64,000 bases of DNA from NCBI GenBank assembly GCA_030522415.1, contig CM060127.1, positions 14,428,646-14,492,645 of the forward strand, written 5' to 3'. This document shows positions 27,301-41,000 of the stretch, piece after piece. The translations under genes were made by a program, and so were the position numbers. This DNA comes from Channallabes apus (Eukaryota; Chordata; Actinopteri; Siluriformes; Clariidae). The stretch's first letter is position 1, and every line of letters begins with the position of its first letter. The notes beneath the pieces are model-generated. The model was not told the origin of the DNA. It saw only the letters and a list, made by a program, of their open reading frames with translations, and did not search any database.

Positions 27301-30300
27301 AGCATTCTAGATGCTTTTACTTATGAATAAATACCCTTGAGGATGCTTTTCCAGAAACTGTGGTACACATTGCACAGCATTATATGGTGCTATTAACAGA
27401 TGGCTATGAACACTAGCCAGCATAACTAGCATTATTTTATTCTTTTATTAGCTAGCTAGCTATTGATACTTGCTTCAGTGACAGCTAACATGCTTTAATG
27501 ACAGCTCTTTGAAGATCTATTTAATGTTCACAACTTCATTTGCGTGGAATTTAATTGCACACTCATAAACATAAAAATGTACAACGGCATCGGTTGAATT
27601 TTTGGAATTCACTAAAAACATTTCAAGTTACTGCAAAGTGCGTGGAATGGTAAGGTGTAAGAATGCATTTATTAAGTAGATTTCAATTGCACACTCTATT
27701 TAAATTTCAAATTAGCATATCATCTCTCCCCATGCGATGAAACAAAGTCTAGTCGTTCAGTAGTTTTTACGTGATAACAAACAAACATTCCAAAAACCAT
27801 CTTAACGTGTAACTGTTACACATTTTACGTCCCTCTAAATAATTTTTTGCAGATATCTTCAATGTATAGACACAACCACTTTACAGGTTAATTATACACA
27901 TAGAAGATTAGTTAGCTAGCTATTTATTTTTAGCTAACATGCTCCAGTGACAATTTCTGTCACTGTAGCCCACTAGCCCTATTTAGTGCATTATTTTATA
28001 TTACATATAGCTTGTTAGCCAGGTTGAATGTATGGACTTACTGTAATCATGCCTATGTAACACAGTGTAACACAGTAATAGTAGATAATTACTAAGCTAG
28101 CAGGCTAGAGGTAGTAAAATACACACACACACAAAAAAAGAAAACCTCTATTTTTTTATTAATGTTAACCAACACTGAAGAAACTGTGGAAACTATACTT
28201 TTTAGCTAATTTACTGATGATCTTTTTTGAGATATTCTATTCAGCTAGCTCTATTTACATAATCTTATACTGTTAGCAAGCTACGTATGTCCAATATATT
28301 TAGCCAGCGTACGCCAATGAAGGTTCCTCCATGAATACTAGCCGATTTTTATCGATATTAGCCAACCAATAACTCTGGAAACAATAGAGAAATATAGCAC
28401 GTTATGCTCAATACAAAAACTGTCATTAAAAAAGGAAAGTACTACTTCATGGATAGGGAGATAAACTTGATCTCACAAGACGAAACATCTTGAGCAGATG
28501 GCATCGTAAAAAATAAAAGATGGATAAAATGAAGAAAAGGGAATGCTTAGCTGTACTTGAAGTTAGTTCTGCATTGTGTTGTGCTTTTTTGAAGTCTTCA
28601 ATTTTCTCTCCTTAGTATTTAATCAAATACTATCATTCTGAAAAAATAACCTAGATATTCAAATATCCAATTGGGTAATCACGTTGTTTCATAGAATGAA
28701 GTTTAGCAGAAGGCCAGGAGGCAAAGGTCAGGAGAGGCCAGAAAGAGACAGCAGAGGTGTCCACATGACTCCGAGGTGTCTTCTGCGATATTGCTGGCGT
28801 TTTTGCATAATGCCTGATGAGTTCTCATCATCTCGGCTCCCCCACAACAATTTCATTACAGACGGCTAATAAATGTTTCATGGCAGAACAAGCTGCTCGC
28901 CTCCACTTTATTAAATCTGAGATAATAAAAGGAGAAAATCGCGAACGGGATGGAAGGTGTGTGTGGGGGCGGGGGGGGGAAGGAGATATAGAAAACAGCG
29001 TAGACATTCTCAAACAGGGCCTCCGTATCTTCTGTTTCTGGGGCAACGGGTCCCCCCTCACTCCTCACCCTCCTTCCTCTCGCTCTGCCACGGAGACACA
29101 GGAAATGAAAATCTGGCTGACAGGATATTGCGTTCTGGTGGCCTGGGGATTAGCTGCCTTATCCAAACACATACGCGTGTGCACGCACACACATACACAC
29201 AAGCACACACACACATAAACTGGTTCACGCTTACCTCGTACAGACACACCTCTCCATTGTTGTCTTATTTAATCTGTACACCGCTGACTATCTCGCACAC
29301 ACGCTACATAAACGGCTTTGCATGGGTGATTCAGCTTGTGTAAACCATGTGCAGGTTTATAGTATCACTCGGCCAACATATTACACACACGCGACCGAAC
29401 ACATCCACACCGTCCGCACCTGTGGCTGTCACCTCATCTTAGGAAAATCATATGAGCATCAATCAAGTGCCGTGACCTCACTGTTTTGATGCGATTATCA
29501 TAAAATTGCAGTACGTTTAGGGATTTCTTTTAGGCCTTGGAAGATTAAAATGTCCAGAGGGCATGAAGAGGGAGGGGACCGTAGTGCTATATATCATTCA
29601 CATCATCATGCGCATAAAGAGCTGGATGTGTCCTGGCCTGAGTAAAAGGTCTCGTGTAGCTTTTTGGTATATTTTTGATGCTCAAAATAACAAATAAGAA
29701 CAGACACGTCAAGCTATATAGTCATATCATCCTGAGTGTCTCTGCTGTTTAGAAAACATGTTTGTTTGTTTTTACCGTTAATCCTCATATTAATCTCCAA
29801 TACAGAATGTGTTCTTTAAGACTTGTATACTCATGCTTAATATTTATAACAGCCACTTAATAGGCACAAAGTGTTGTACTATTGTATTTTACATAAAATA
29901 CAACAGAACATGGTGTAAAACCTTCATACAAGTCCAGCCTAATATTCTAATAAACATGTTGATTGACATCTGTCTGTACCAGCCTCAAGCCAAACTACAT
30001 GCACTGCCGGGGGAAAAAATGACTTTGAGCTCTTTAACAGAACTATCCTTGCTAGGTTATTGTCCACTTGCTAGATCTGTGTTCGTATGCTAGGTTTACA
30101 CTTGCTTGGTTGCTCTTCTTATTGCTAACTTTGAGTCGCTAGTTAGCTTTCACATGATAGGTTTGCAAGCACAATTATTCAGTGATTCATGACTTGCTAG
30201 GTTAGCTTTTGCTCACTAGTTGACTTGATTGATGAGTTTTCCTCGATTATTAGTTTTCACATGCTAGGGGCCAGGGGTAGCTCAGTGGTTAAGGCATTGG

Positions 30301-33300
30301 ACTACGGTTCGGAAGATCCCAGGTTCAAACCCCACAACCACCAACCGCCACTGTTGGGTCCTTGAGCAAGGCCCTTAACCCTCAACTGCTCAGTTGTGTA
30401 ATGAGATACAAATGTAAGTCGCTCTGGATAAGAGCGTCTGCCAAATGCCTAAATGTAAATGCTAACTCTGACTCATTTGCAAACGTGAGACGCAAAACTT
30501 ACCTGACTTTAGATTTGCCTACTTTATATTAAAAGTGGACAAATTGTGTGTAGATTGTACAACGTCACTTGCTGTCCGTAATTTATTCTGCACATTAAGA
30601 ATGATTAAAGGCAACCAGGCATTAAGAATTATCACTAAACATACTTTTTTTTTATGTACATATTAATTTTGATCAAATCAAAGCTACGTCATCTTCTCTC
30701 ATTCTCTCTGACCTCATATTTGTCAGCGAGTGGAATGATATATACATTTATCACCTACCTGTTGGTGTTTGCATATTATCTTTGAGGATATTTGCGTTTC
30801 TGTGGGCGTGTGTGTGTGTGTGTGTGTGTGTGCGCGTGTGCGTTAGGGAGTGTAGCAGGCGAGCGTAGTGGGGAATGCTGGGAGATTTTAATAACGCAGA
30901 AGCAGTGCACTGAGATTTAATAAAGGGAGATGATGTGATTACTGAACCCTGGCGCTGAGCCACCTTGCTTCACAGCAATATCCGCTCATACACACACACA
31001 CACACATACACACACACACTTTCTGTTTCTCACACACACACACACATATAGACACACACACCAATATAAACCATGCAATTATATTTACATGCATGATTTA
31101 CATATCGATTCTTAATATATACACAAATGCACCAGTACAAAAAGCGTGCAATATTTCTGACGGTGCACAAACCTTTCTTCAAGATGTCCTAATGTGTGTA
31201 CATGCATGGAGAAGCCACCCACACCAAGATTCATCTCAGATCTTTCCTAAGATTTATCAGAAGGATGATACGCTGGGCCGCGCGCCTACCTTACCGTCTG
31301 GGTAAGGTGAGTTTCGGTCCCATTTTCCCAGAGGTCATAATCATGGTCAACCTCTTCACTCCTGAGAGATCAAAGCTGTGTGATGAGTGATTGAACACAA
31401 ACCGAAACCTCGGGAGTACAGCTCAATGACAGGGTACTTCATTTATTACGATTACAATTCTCTTCCCTTTTTTGTGGTGCTACACTGCGTACTGTTTGAC
31501 AGAAACATTCTGTATACAAACGTTGTATACAATCACATGTTCCTCAGGTAGAACTTAGTACAGATATCCTACTAACTGTCATGAAAGAAGAACATCCTGC
31601 TTTATACCACGTTTTACATTAGATCATACAGTATTATCAGCATCAGAAATCCTTAATTATTTACAGTAATCTTAATCAAAATAAGACAGGCTGTTGCTTT
31701 TGTGTGCTAGTGATTCAGGCGCTAGCGTTCCTTTTACTGTGATGGTTACACGACTAATACTGACTGGTATAAATGCTATTTGAGTACTATTCTGACCGCC
31801 ACTTGAATACCACTGACTTGAATTTTACTGCATATCGTATACTGTGTATGACTGTGTATGTGACAAATAAAATTGTAATTTGAATTTGAATTTAGTATAG
31901 GAGCGCTCTATGATTCCTATCTGCATCCTATTGACGGCTGTATGAGTGTCACTAGACTATTACATGAAAGCTGTTTGAATACTGTTGACTTTTATGTTAC
32001 TGTTATTTCAGCATTATTGTTTGCTATATGAAAGTCTATCATGAGTTTGAGCAGTACTGACTTCTATATGAATGCTACAGTATATGAAAACTACCGATTG
32101 CTTTATGTACAGTATATTTTTCTATTTAAGTACTCCTATCTACTATATGCTTGTTGATAGAATATTAATAACTGACTGCTATATGAATTGTATATAAGTA
32201 CTACTGACTTCTATATGAATGCTATATAAGTACTATTGACTGCTATATGAATGGTATATGAGTACTACTGACTGCTACAGTATATGCATTCTATAAGTAC
32301 TACTGACTGCTATATGAATTGTATATAAGTACTACTGACTTCTATATGAATGCTATATGAGTACTATTGACTGCTATATGAATGGTATATGAGTACTACT
32401 GACTGCTATATGCATTCTATGAGTACTACTGACTGCTATATGAATGGTATATGAGTACTACTGACTGCTATATGAATTGTATATAAGTACTACTGACTTC
32501 TATATGAATGCTATATGAGTACTATTGACTGCTACATGAATGGTATATGAGTACTACTGACCGCTACAGTATATGCATTCTATAAGTACTATTGACTGCT
32601 ACATGAATGGTATATGAGTACTACTGACTGCTACAGTATATGCATTCTATAAGTACTACTGACTGCTATATGAATTGTATATAAGTACTACTGACTGCTA
32701 TATGAATTGTATATAAGTACTACTGACTTCTATATGAATGCTATATGAGTACTATTGACTGCTACATGAATGGTATATGAGTACTACTGACCGCTACAGT
32801 ATATGCATTCTATAAGTACTATTGACTGCTATATGAATTGTATATAAGTACTACTGACTGCTATATGAATGCTATATGAATCCTACTGACGGATATATGA
32901 ATGGTGTATAAGCACTACTGACTGCCATAAATGCTGTATAAGTACTACTGACCACTATATGAGTACTAATGACTGATATACAAATTGTACATGAGTATGA
33001 TTGACTAATATGAGTAATACTGACTGCTATATGAGTACTAGTTACTGTTAAATAAATGCTATATGAGTACTACTGATTGCTATACGAACAGTGGTGTCAA
33101 AAGTATTCTCATTCATTACTTGAGTAGAAGTATAGATACTAGGGTTCAAAAATACTTCTTTAGAAGTTGAAGTATCAACCCAAGCTTTTCACTTAAGTAA
33201 AAGTTTAAAAGTACTGGTTTCAAAACTACTTAAAGTATAAAAGTAAAAGTACTGTGAGGGGCGACTAAAGCATTAAGGTCTCGCTTTCTGATCATGCGAA

Positions 33301-36300
33301 GGGGGGGGGGGGTGCGTTGTGCGCGTTCTTATCATGTGACCGGGGGGTTGCGCGTTCTGATCATAAAAATAGAGTAACGAGGCTATTTTTAAAATGTAAG
33401 GAGTAGAAAGTACAGATAATTGCTTAAAAATGTAAGGAGTAGAAGTAAAAAGTCGGCTGAAAAATAATTACTCCAGTAAAGTATAGATACCCAAAATTTC
33501 TACTTAAGTAAGGTAACGAAGTATTTGTACTTCGTTACTTGACACCTCTGTATACGAATGGTATATGAGTACAACTGACTGATATATGAGTATTACTGAC
33601 TGTTATATAAATGCTATATAAGTACTACTGACTGCTATATGATTGGTATATGAGTACAATTCACTGCTAGGTTCTAATACTTTCAATTCTAATAACTGCT
33701 ATGTCCTTGCTATATGAGTTACACTGACTGCTATAGGAATGCACTGTGATTACACTGTGATTATTTGTGTAATACTGTCTTATACTATTTGAGTGCTATA
33801 TTTAAGTACTATTAACTTGTTTTGGTACTAATCACTGATATATGTATGATAAAGGAGGATTACTAACTTCTATAACCTTTTTGACTACTTCTGACTGCTA
33901 CAATATGTTAGTAAGTTTTGTTGACTTTTGAATGCTGTTTGAACATTAATGTATGAATAACTGTGAGGTGAAATGTATTTGAGTACATGAACACTATTTG
34001 AGTGGTACTGATTACTGAACCCTACTGAGTTATATTGAATACTGTATATAATCATTATTTTTTAATACTAGTTACTGCTAAATCAATGCTGTTTGAGTTC
34101 ACAATGCTATTGGAGTAGCTGTGTCTGCCAGACATATAGTATCTAAGTACAAGTGACTACTGATTAGCATTTGTGCTATGGTGTATGAATAGTATTTGAG
34201 TACTATTGTTTTGTAATGGAGTCATTTTAACTTCTGAATAATGAGAAGTTCTATTGAGTCTTGAATGTCTTTGAGTAATAATTGCTACTAAATGAGTGGA
34301 TATTGAGTACTACTGTATCTGCAGCAATATGAATGTATTTGAGTTAGGGTTGTTCCGATTCCGATACTAGTATCGGAAATGCTGCCGATACCACAAAAAA
34401 ATCTGGCATGGGGCGAGTATTTGAGGCCACGTACCGATCCGATACCATTTTCCTAAACATAATCTAGTTATGGCCGCTAGCTTTGCTTAACGCTGCGAAT
34501 CGGGAATCAATTCTTCTTCGCTGCTCAGAATTCATATTTAGAATAAATCTAAAGCACAGCATAAAATAATTCTGTCAATTAATACAGGGCTAGTAGTATC
34601 TACAGCTGTATATACAGACACACACCCAGGTATCGGATCAGTACTCGGTATCGGCCGATACCCTGAGCCCAAGTATCGGAATCGGTATCGGGAGGGAACA
34701 TCTCAAATTTGAGTACTACTGACTACTAAATGAATAGTATTTGAGTAAGATTTATGGCAATGTGACTATTACTTTAGAACTAACTTTAATACTGAATAAT
34801 ATTTGAGTACTATGACATTCATGATATTTGGAGGACTATTGACTGCAAAGAATGCATTTTTTTTGAGTGCTGTCTGTAGGAATATGAATGTTTTTTAGGA
34901 CTCCTGACTGCTAGATTAATGGCATTTGAGTACTATGTATGGCAATATGAATGCTTGTACAACTGAATACTGAATACTATTTGGCTGCTGAATGTTTTGA
35001 AGTACTCCGGACTATCTTACAGCACTATGAATTATTTTGATTACTACTGACAAACTAGATGAGTGATATTTGAGTACTATTTACAACAACACAAATGTCT
35101 TTGAGTACTACTGACTGCTATATGAGTAGAATTTTTGTACTATTTACAGCAATAGGAATGTTTTGAGTACTACTGACTGCTACATGCGTAGAATTTTTGT
35201 ACTATCTACAGCAATTCGATTGCTTTTGAGTACTGTTGGATTGATAGAATTTAAGTACTCTGTATTGCAATATGAATGCTTGTTGGGTACTACTGACTAC
35301 TAAATACTATGTTGCTTCTGAATGTTTCTAAGTACTCCTGACTATCTACAGCAATATGAATGTTGTTTGAGTAATTTCCACTATTGTTTACTATCTGAGT
35401 TGTATCGACTCCTTGAATGAATTTTGAGAAACACTGGCTTTTGTACAAATGCTGTTTTTAACTAGTATTGACTGCTTTATGAATCCTTTACATCTCGAAT
35501 GACATCTACTCCCACAAGACTCTCTGTATGACAGGAAGACACACGATGAGATGAAATGTCATTCGTTATTGCAATCGTATCTGCCGGCGACGCCCCGATT
35601 CGTCCGTTGCATCGTTCCCGGTCTCCTGTGAGCTCATTTGGTTTGGTGATTCTGATCTGCGGATCTGTTGCTCAGGGTGACTGTGAAGAGGGCTCAGTGT
35701 CTTTGGTATGGGTGTGTTAAGTAGGTGTAATTTTTGTTGGCGCGTTCGGCAGATGGATTGAGACAGATTAGCTGTAGCAGCTGCGTTTCGGACAGGATCA
35801 TCACATCCACGCAGATCAGACGCCTTTATGTACGGACCTGGCTGCCACTCCCTTCACCAGATTTAGGGAATAACACCTTCTTCACACTCAGCGAGGGTTC
35901 TGGAGCACACATATACACACACATAGACAAACACACACAGACACAAGTGTACACACCCGTTCCTCCTTGTGGCCCTGTGCAATAGAATCTTGTTTTGTTG
36001 AAAATGTTTTTTCATCTCGATGCTCTTCATTTTATGTTGCTCGCTCGGGTTATTGCTTTTTCTTCTGCAGTAACTCTCACATATAAAAAGTTTCTCTTGG
36101 GTTTCTTATTACTTTCAGCATTCACTTTTTTTGTCTCAGTGCACATGCCAGTGTATGGTTTCACACCACGATATAATGTAAGATGAGGTGATTATGCATA
36201 TCAATTAGGCTCGTGCACAACTGTGTATGTGTGCACACACACACACACACACTCACGCACATGAACACGGATACCTGGCAATGCATGTGGCCCTACGTAT

Positions 36301-37972
36301 ACAGGAGTCCCTGTGCATCGTGTTTGTTTGTGCATGTGTGCAGGAGTGTACGAACGAAAGAGCGAGAAATGCTCTGTTTATTTGAGTGTGTGGAGAAAAA
36401 AAAGAGAGAGAGAGAGTTAGAGAGGGGAGAGATTAACCCCATGCTATTCTCAATCCTCGTTTATGAGTTTATAGCGGCTGTCTGGGCATCGCACTGTTTA
36501 AACAACAATCTAATTAATCCCGTCTTTATTAGTTTCACCGAGCTGAGCTGTGCCGGGAGAGAGGGAGGGAGCGAGGAGGGAGGACGGGCAATTCTGCCAG
36601 AAAATACTAACAAAAGGAGGGAGGGCACGGACAGGAAAAGAATGAGGGATTTAGGAAGAATTTAAAGTCGAATAAAATGTGCCTATAAATAAGAACTTGT
36701 AGAGGTGAAGGTAAGTAGGGGTCTGTGATGGCTATTTTTTTTGTTCTACCATGATTGGGATGGAGATCTACTACTATAAATGTTTCTACAGTTATTATTG
36801 AAATATATTGAATAAGTCTAGTTAATCGCTTGAATAGGACGCTTTTTTCCCCTTAAACTAAAGCTCAGTAAAGGAATCCAATTTACAGATTTACACATTC
36901 GTCATCATCCTGAAGTTAATTATTTTCATACACATAACACTGTTTTATGCATCATCTGTCCACTTTTTCATTTATTAAAGAATGTCATGCTCTATGTTCA
37001 TTTCTAGTCATATTTTGTTAGTTCCTGTTATCAGTGACGTTATGGCATTCCCTCACCAGCCATTTTTTTAAACTTCAAATTTATAAGAAAAAAAAAATGC
37101 AGCTTGTCACATTACCTCAAACTCCTTTGCCCTGAAGATTTCCTGTGTCAGGAAGCTTAACAGCTTTTACAGGAGACGCTGGAGACTCATTCCAAAAGAA
37201 ATGCGAAATAAAAATCTCCTTGTTAGTCCATTTGTGTAAACCAGTTATCATGAAAGTCCTTGTAAACGTTGTTACAATGATAACGTATTAGTCTGAGTGA
37301 TTTAATATCAACCTATTAAGTAACCTATTTATACTAACCAATTAATATCAACCTATTCTTCTGTTATAGAAAAAAAATCAACACCTTCTGGCCAATCATA
37401 ATCAGGACTCAAAACTTACTTCACTATAACTGTTTTTTTTTTCTTTCCCTGCAGGTGACTTTTTATGGAATAAATACCCTTTGAATAATTACGATTGTAT
37501 ACCCAGTATTTACCTGAATTATATTTATAAAATAAATCCGTGAATGGTTGACTGAAGTTTTTCGCTATACTTGAATTGCTCTCTGGATGAGAAAGTTTGT
37601 GACCCCCTTGTAAAATCTCATGTTCATGAGAGTGAACATGCTCTTCTGAGTATGCAGAGCAGCTTCAACACACAGCAGTGCATTAAATGAAATCATTTTT
37701 ACAGTCGACATTTCAGTGTCTCAATGTGTCTTGTTGCTAAGTGCTGCCCCCCAGTGTCTAACATGTAACACTGCACAGATTTTCAACTGAACAGGTGTGT
37801 CAGTGATCAAATATATAAGAGCTGTCCTATAGGTGAGGTTTCATACAGTATTTGGTCTAAAGGGTTGAAATCATTGAGCATCTTATGTGTACATGAAAGA
37901 TGAAAGAAAGTTATTTTCTACAGTATGTACTGTACACATCACATTTGTAATGCCTTGTGTGTGTGTGTGTGT

Positions 37973-38035
<63 letters not shown>

Positions 38036-41000
38036 AGGCTGTTTGTGCGGAAGTGTAGTGCATGCCTGCAGGTGATTGGCCGCTCAGAGCTGATCATGCG
38101 TGTGCTGGGGCAGGTGTATCACCTGGGCTGCTTCAGCTGCTGCGAGTGCGAGCGCCGGCTGCAGAGAGGTGATGAGTTTGTGCTCAAGGAAGGTCAGCTG
38201 CTCTGTCGTGGAGATTATGAGAAGGAGAGAGAGATGCTCGCTGCCATCAGCCCTGCGCCCACCGAGTCAGGTGAAATACATTCTGTTTTTATTATCATGT
38301 ACATCTATAATGTAGGAAGGACAGGACAAGGATAAAGGCACCACATAACTAATGTACACAAGACTAAAGAAAGTATAAGAAGTACTCCTGTTTTACATTT
38401 TTTCAAAGTTTTTTGGTTATAATGTGTTATATATTATATATATAATGAAACGCTCTTCCATTAAAAACAATCAAATTTTGATCGTTTGAAAGTAAACAAA
38501 ATTTTCAGTAAGTCTATAGTAACAGTAACCTTAAGATCAAGCCAGGACCTTGTTCAAGAACTCTGAAACTCTTGGCTAATTTGAGTCAGGAATCTTGTAA
38601 ACATATCCAGGAACTTGTCTGGGAGAGTTATGGAATGCTTTATTTCCTCAAAAGTTGATACACGTTTAAAACCAAAAACTGACTTATGACTATTTTGTTT
38701 TTGGAATAAAAAATAATGCTTCATTTTCTTCTTCTTTTTCTTCTAGCTTAAAAAATCTGTTTAAAAAATCTGTTATCTAATTTTTGCACATAATAATAAA
38801 AAACAATAAAGAACAAAACAGCTTTAATGTGCTGTGTGATTCTCGATAAGTGTGTTATTTAAGCAATATCACATGAGAGGAAGTGCAGTTGTGCTGGTTA
38901 TCAGCACAGATGTGATGAGGCAAAGAAACAACATTGAAGCAATTATCAAGTGGAAAAAGTGTTTAAAATGACAAAATGTTGTCAGATGTGTTTTCTCATT
39001 AAAATGCACCTGTGACTGGTATTTAATGTACATTCTGGCAGGCAGCTGCTCTCTCGTCAGGGCTGCAGACCACATCAACCTACTTTCACCCATGCTGTGA
39101 CTGATTAGTATAAGTAATGGTTATTAGAACACCTAGGACACCAAGTGAAACATAGTTAAATGCCTCTGTGCTGTTACCGTCTATTATCATCACTCCTGGA
39201 AGCCTCTCGTCCAATCAGATTACTCGGTCAAAACTAACTGAGTTTTAATTTACATTATATTATATTATGTCTATATAAAATCACATCATGATCACAGCTC
39301 CTTTAATGGAAATCAAGAACTTGTCAAAGAAAAAATGCAAAAATGCAAATCAAGGACTTGTCAGAGAAGTTAATCAGGGACTTAAAGAACTTATGTAGGA
39401 ACTTCTCAAGAAGTTATTTCTCAAGAGAGTTTTTAAAGGTCCTCAAAAGGTTCCAGTAATCAGTGTGACTTATTACAAAACTATCTGGAGAAGTCACCCT
39501 TTTATTTTTTTACTATTAGAAATGAGACAGACTTCCCAGGAGTAGCATTGAATTGACATCAGTAAAGTTATATTAAAAGTAATATTTATAGTTTGTAATG
39601 TATTATATTTATTATATTTGCAATGTAAGTGAAAATGTTGAGCTAAATTAAAAAGAAGCGTTTTTAGATCTGTATTTTATCATTAATATTCATGTAAAAA
39701 CAAAAGTAATTTCAATTATTAGGAAAAAAAAATAGCTGAATATCGATGTCAGTTTATACGCAAAGTTGTAGTATGAGGATCAGAAAAGAAAACCTGATAT
39801 TGTGCCATCTGTAGTAAAAATACAATACAGAGTAGCAATGAAACCTTATGTCATCTTCTTTTTTTCCGTCTTCCCATGCAGTAAAGAGCGAGGATGAGGA
39901 AGGTGGCAGCAGCTCCATGGGAGGAAAAGCTGGAGATGACAGTAAAGAGCATAAGAGATCCAAGCGGCCACGCACTATCCTAACCACTCAGCAGCGCCGC
40001 GCCTTCAAGGCGTCCTTCGAGGTGTCCTCCAAACCCTGCCGAAAGGTGAGGAATCTGTTCACGATGTGAATCTGTATGGTGATAATTGCGTCCTTTTAAA
40101 TAAATAATTCCTTATTATCATATTTTGCGTTCTGCAGGTGAGAGAGACCTTAGCAGCTGAAACCGGGTTGACAGTCCGAGTCGTCCAGGTCTGGTTCCAA
40201 AATCAGAGAGCGAAGGTAAAACTGACAGCATCTTCTAATATGTTTACATGTTTGGACAGAGTGTCTGATTTTTACTGTCCATCTGGTTGTGTGCTCAGAT
40301 GAAGAAAATCGCTCGCAGGCAGCAGCAACAGCAGCAGCAGCAGGAGCAGGAGCAGATCGGAGGCAACAGGAGGGGTCCGAGCAGGGGAGGACGACTGAGT
40401 AACGACGACAGCGAGGGTAAGACGCCATGTCACGGCGTGCTACTGTACATTTCTCCTCTGAAAAATGTCAAAAAGGTTGAGCACGGTATGTAATGTTACA
40501 GAGATTTTTATTCTCCATGTTAAACATTTCACACATCACATTCACAAATAATTAACCACACCTTATATACCAGGAACTTGTGTTCTGTATGTCTTATTTA
40601 ATTTATTTAATGTCCTGTAGTTTAATGAAAATTTCTGTTAATTGTCAGGATCTTGGATAGCTAGCTAACTACGCTATCGATTTCCATTCTTGTTTGTCCA
40701 ATTATGTTTTGGAAGCTCTTACCATTGGTTGAAAAGCCTACTTTTACTTTTAGGAAATTATTTTAATCTTGTTAATAGATTTTCAGCTAAGCTATTGACT
40801 GTGCAGATCAGAAATTAGCTCCCGTAGCTTTTAATTTTAAGCTCCATTTTCTGGTTACTGAGGTGCAAACTTGGTGATGAATTCAGAAATGTCAGGCCAA
40901 CATCCCCTTGAAAGGTAGATAAAATGAGACTAATATATAGTTTAATTATAATATTTAACCAGGGAAAGCCTAGCTAGCTAACATTTGGATAACTGTTAGC

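Larger units (their letters stand above)
31745..35480. repeat. Large 32-bp minisatellite array in LMX1 intron 3
   Basis: The core at about 32150-32890 is built of a 32-base unit made of GTACTACTGACTGCTATATG followed by AATTGTATATAA, with some 25-35 base variants. Flanks out to 31745 and 35480 keep the words GAGTACTACTGACTGC and TATGAATG in a strongly diverged form. Two hAT elements interrupt the array. This accounts for about one-fifth of the intron. Confidence 0.9.
20007..38037 (+). other. lmx1al: Intron 3 of the LMX1-like gene (18 kb, repeat-rich)
   Basis: This intron separates the LIM1 and LIM2 exons. It holds (CA)n at 20284-20329, (CTAT)n at 21316-21381, three pyrimidine tracts, several SINEs, an 82-bp duplication, the large minisatellite with two hAT insertions, and unique GC-richer islands. 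No extra coding exon was found. Confidence 0.8.

Noticed and set aside
30268..30340. tRNA-like sequence with A and B boxes (also at 23502 and 54514)
   Set aside because: Each is the head of a SINE with a non-tRNA body and tail; cloverleaf stems are degraded.
31745..35480. Regularly spaced repeats suggesting a CRISPR-like array
   Set aside because: There are no unique spacers; units are contiguous and diverge gradually, as in a minisatellite, and the genome is eukaryotic.
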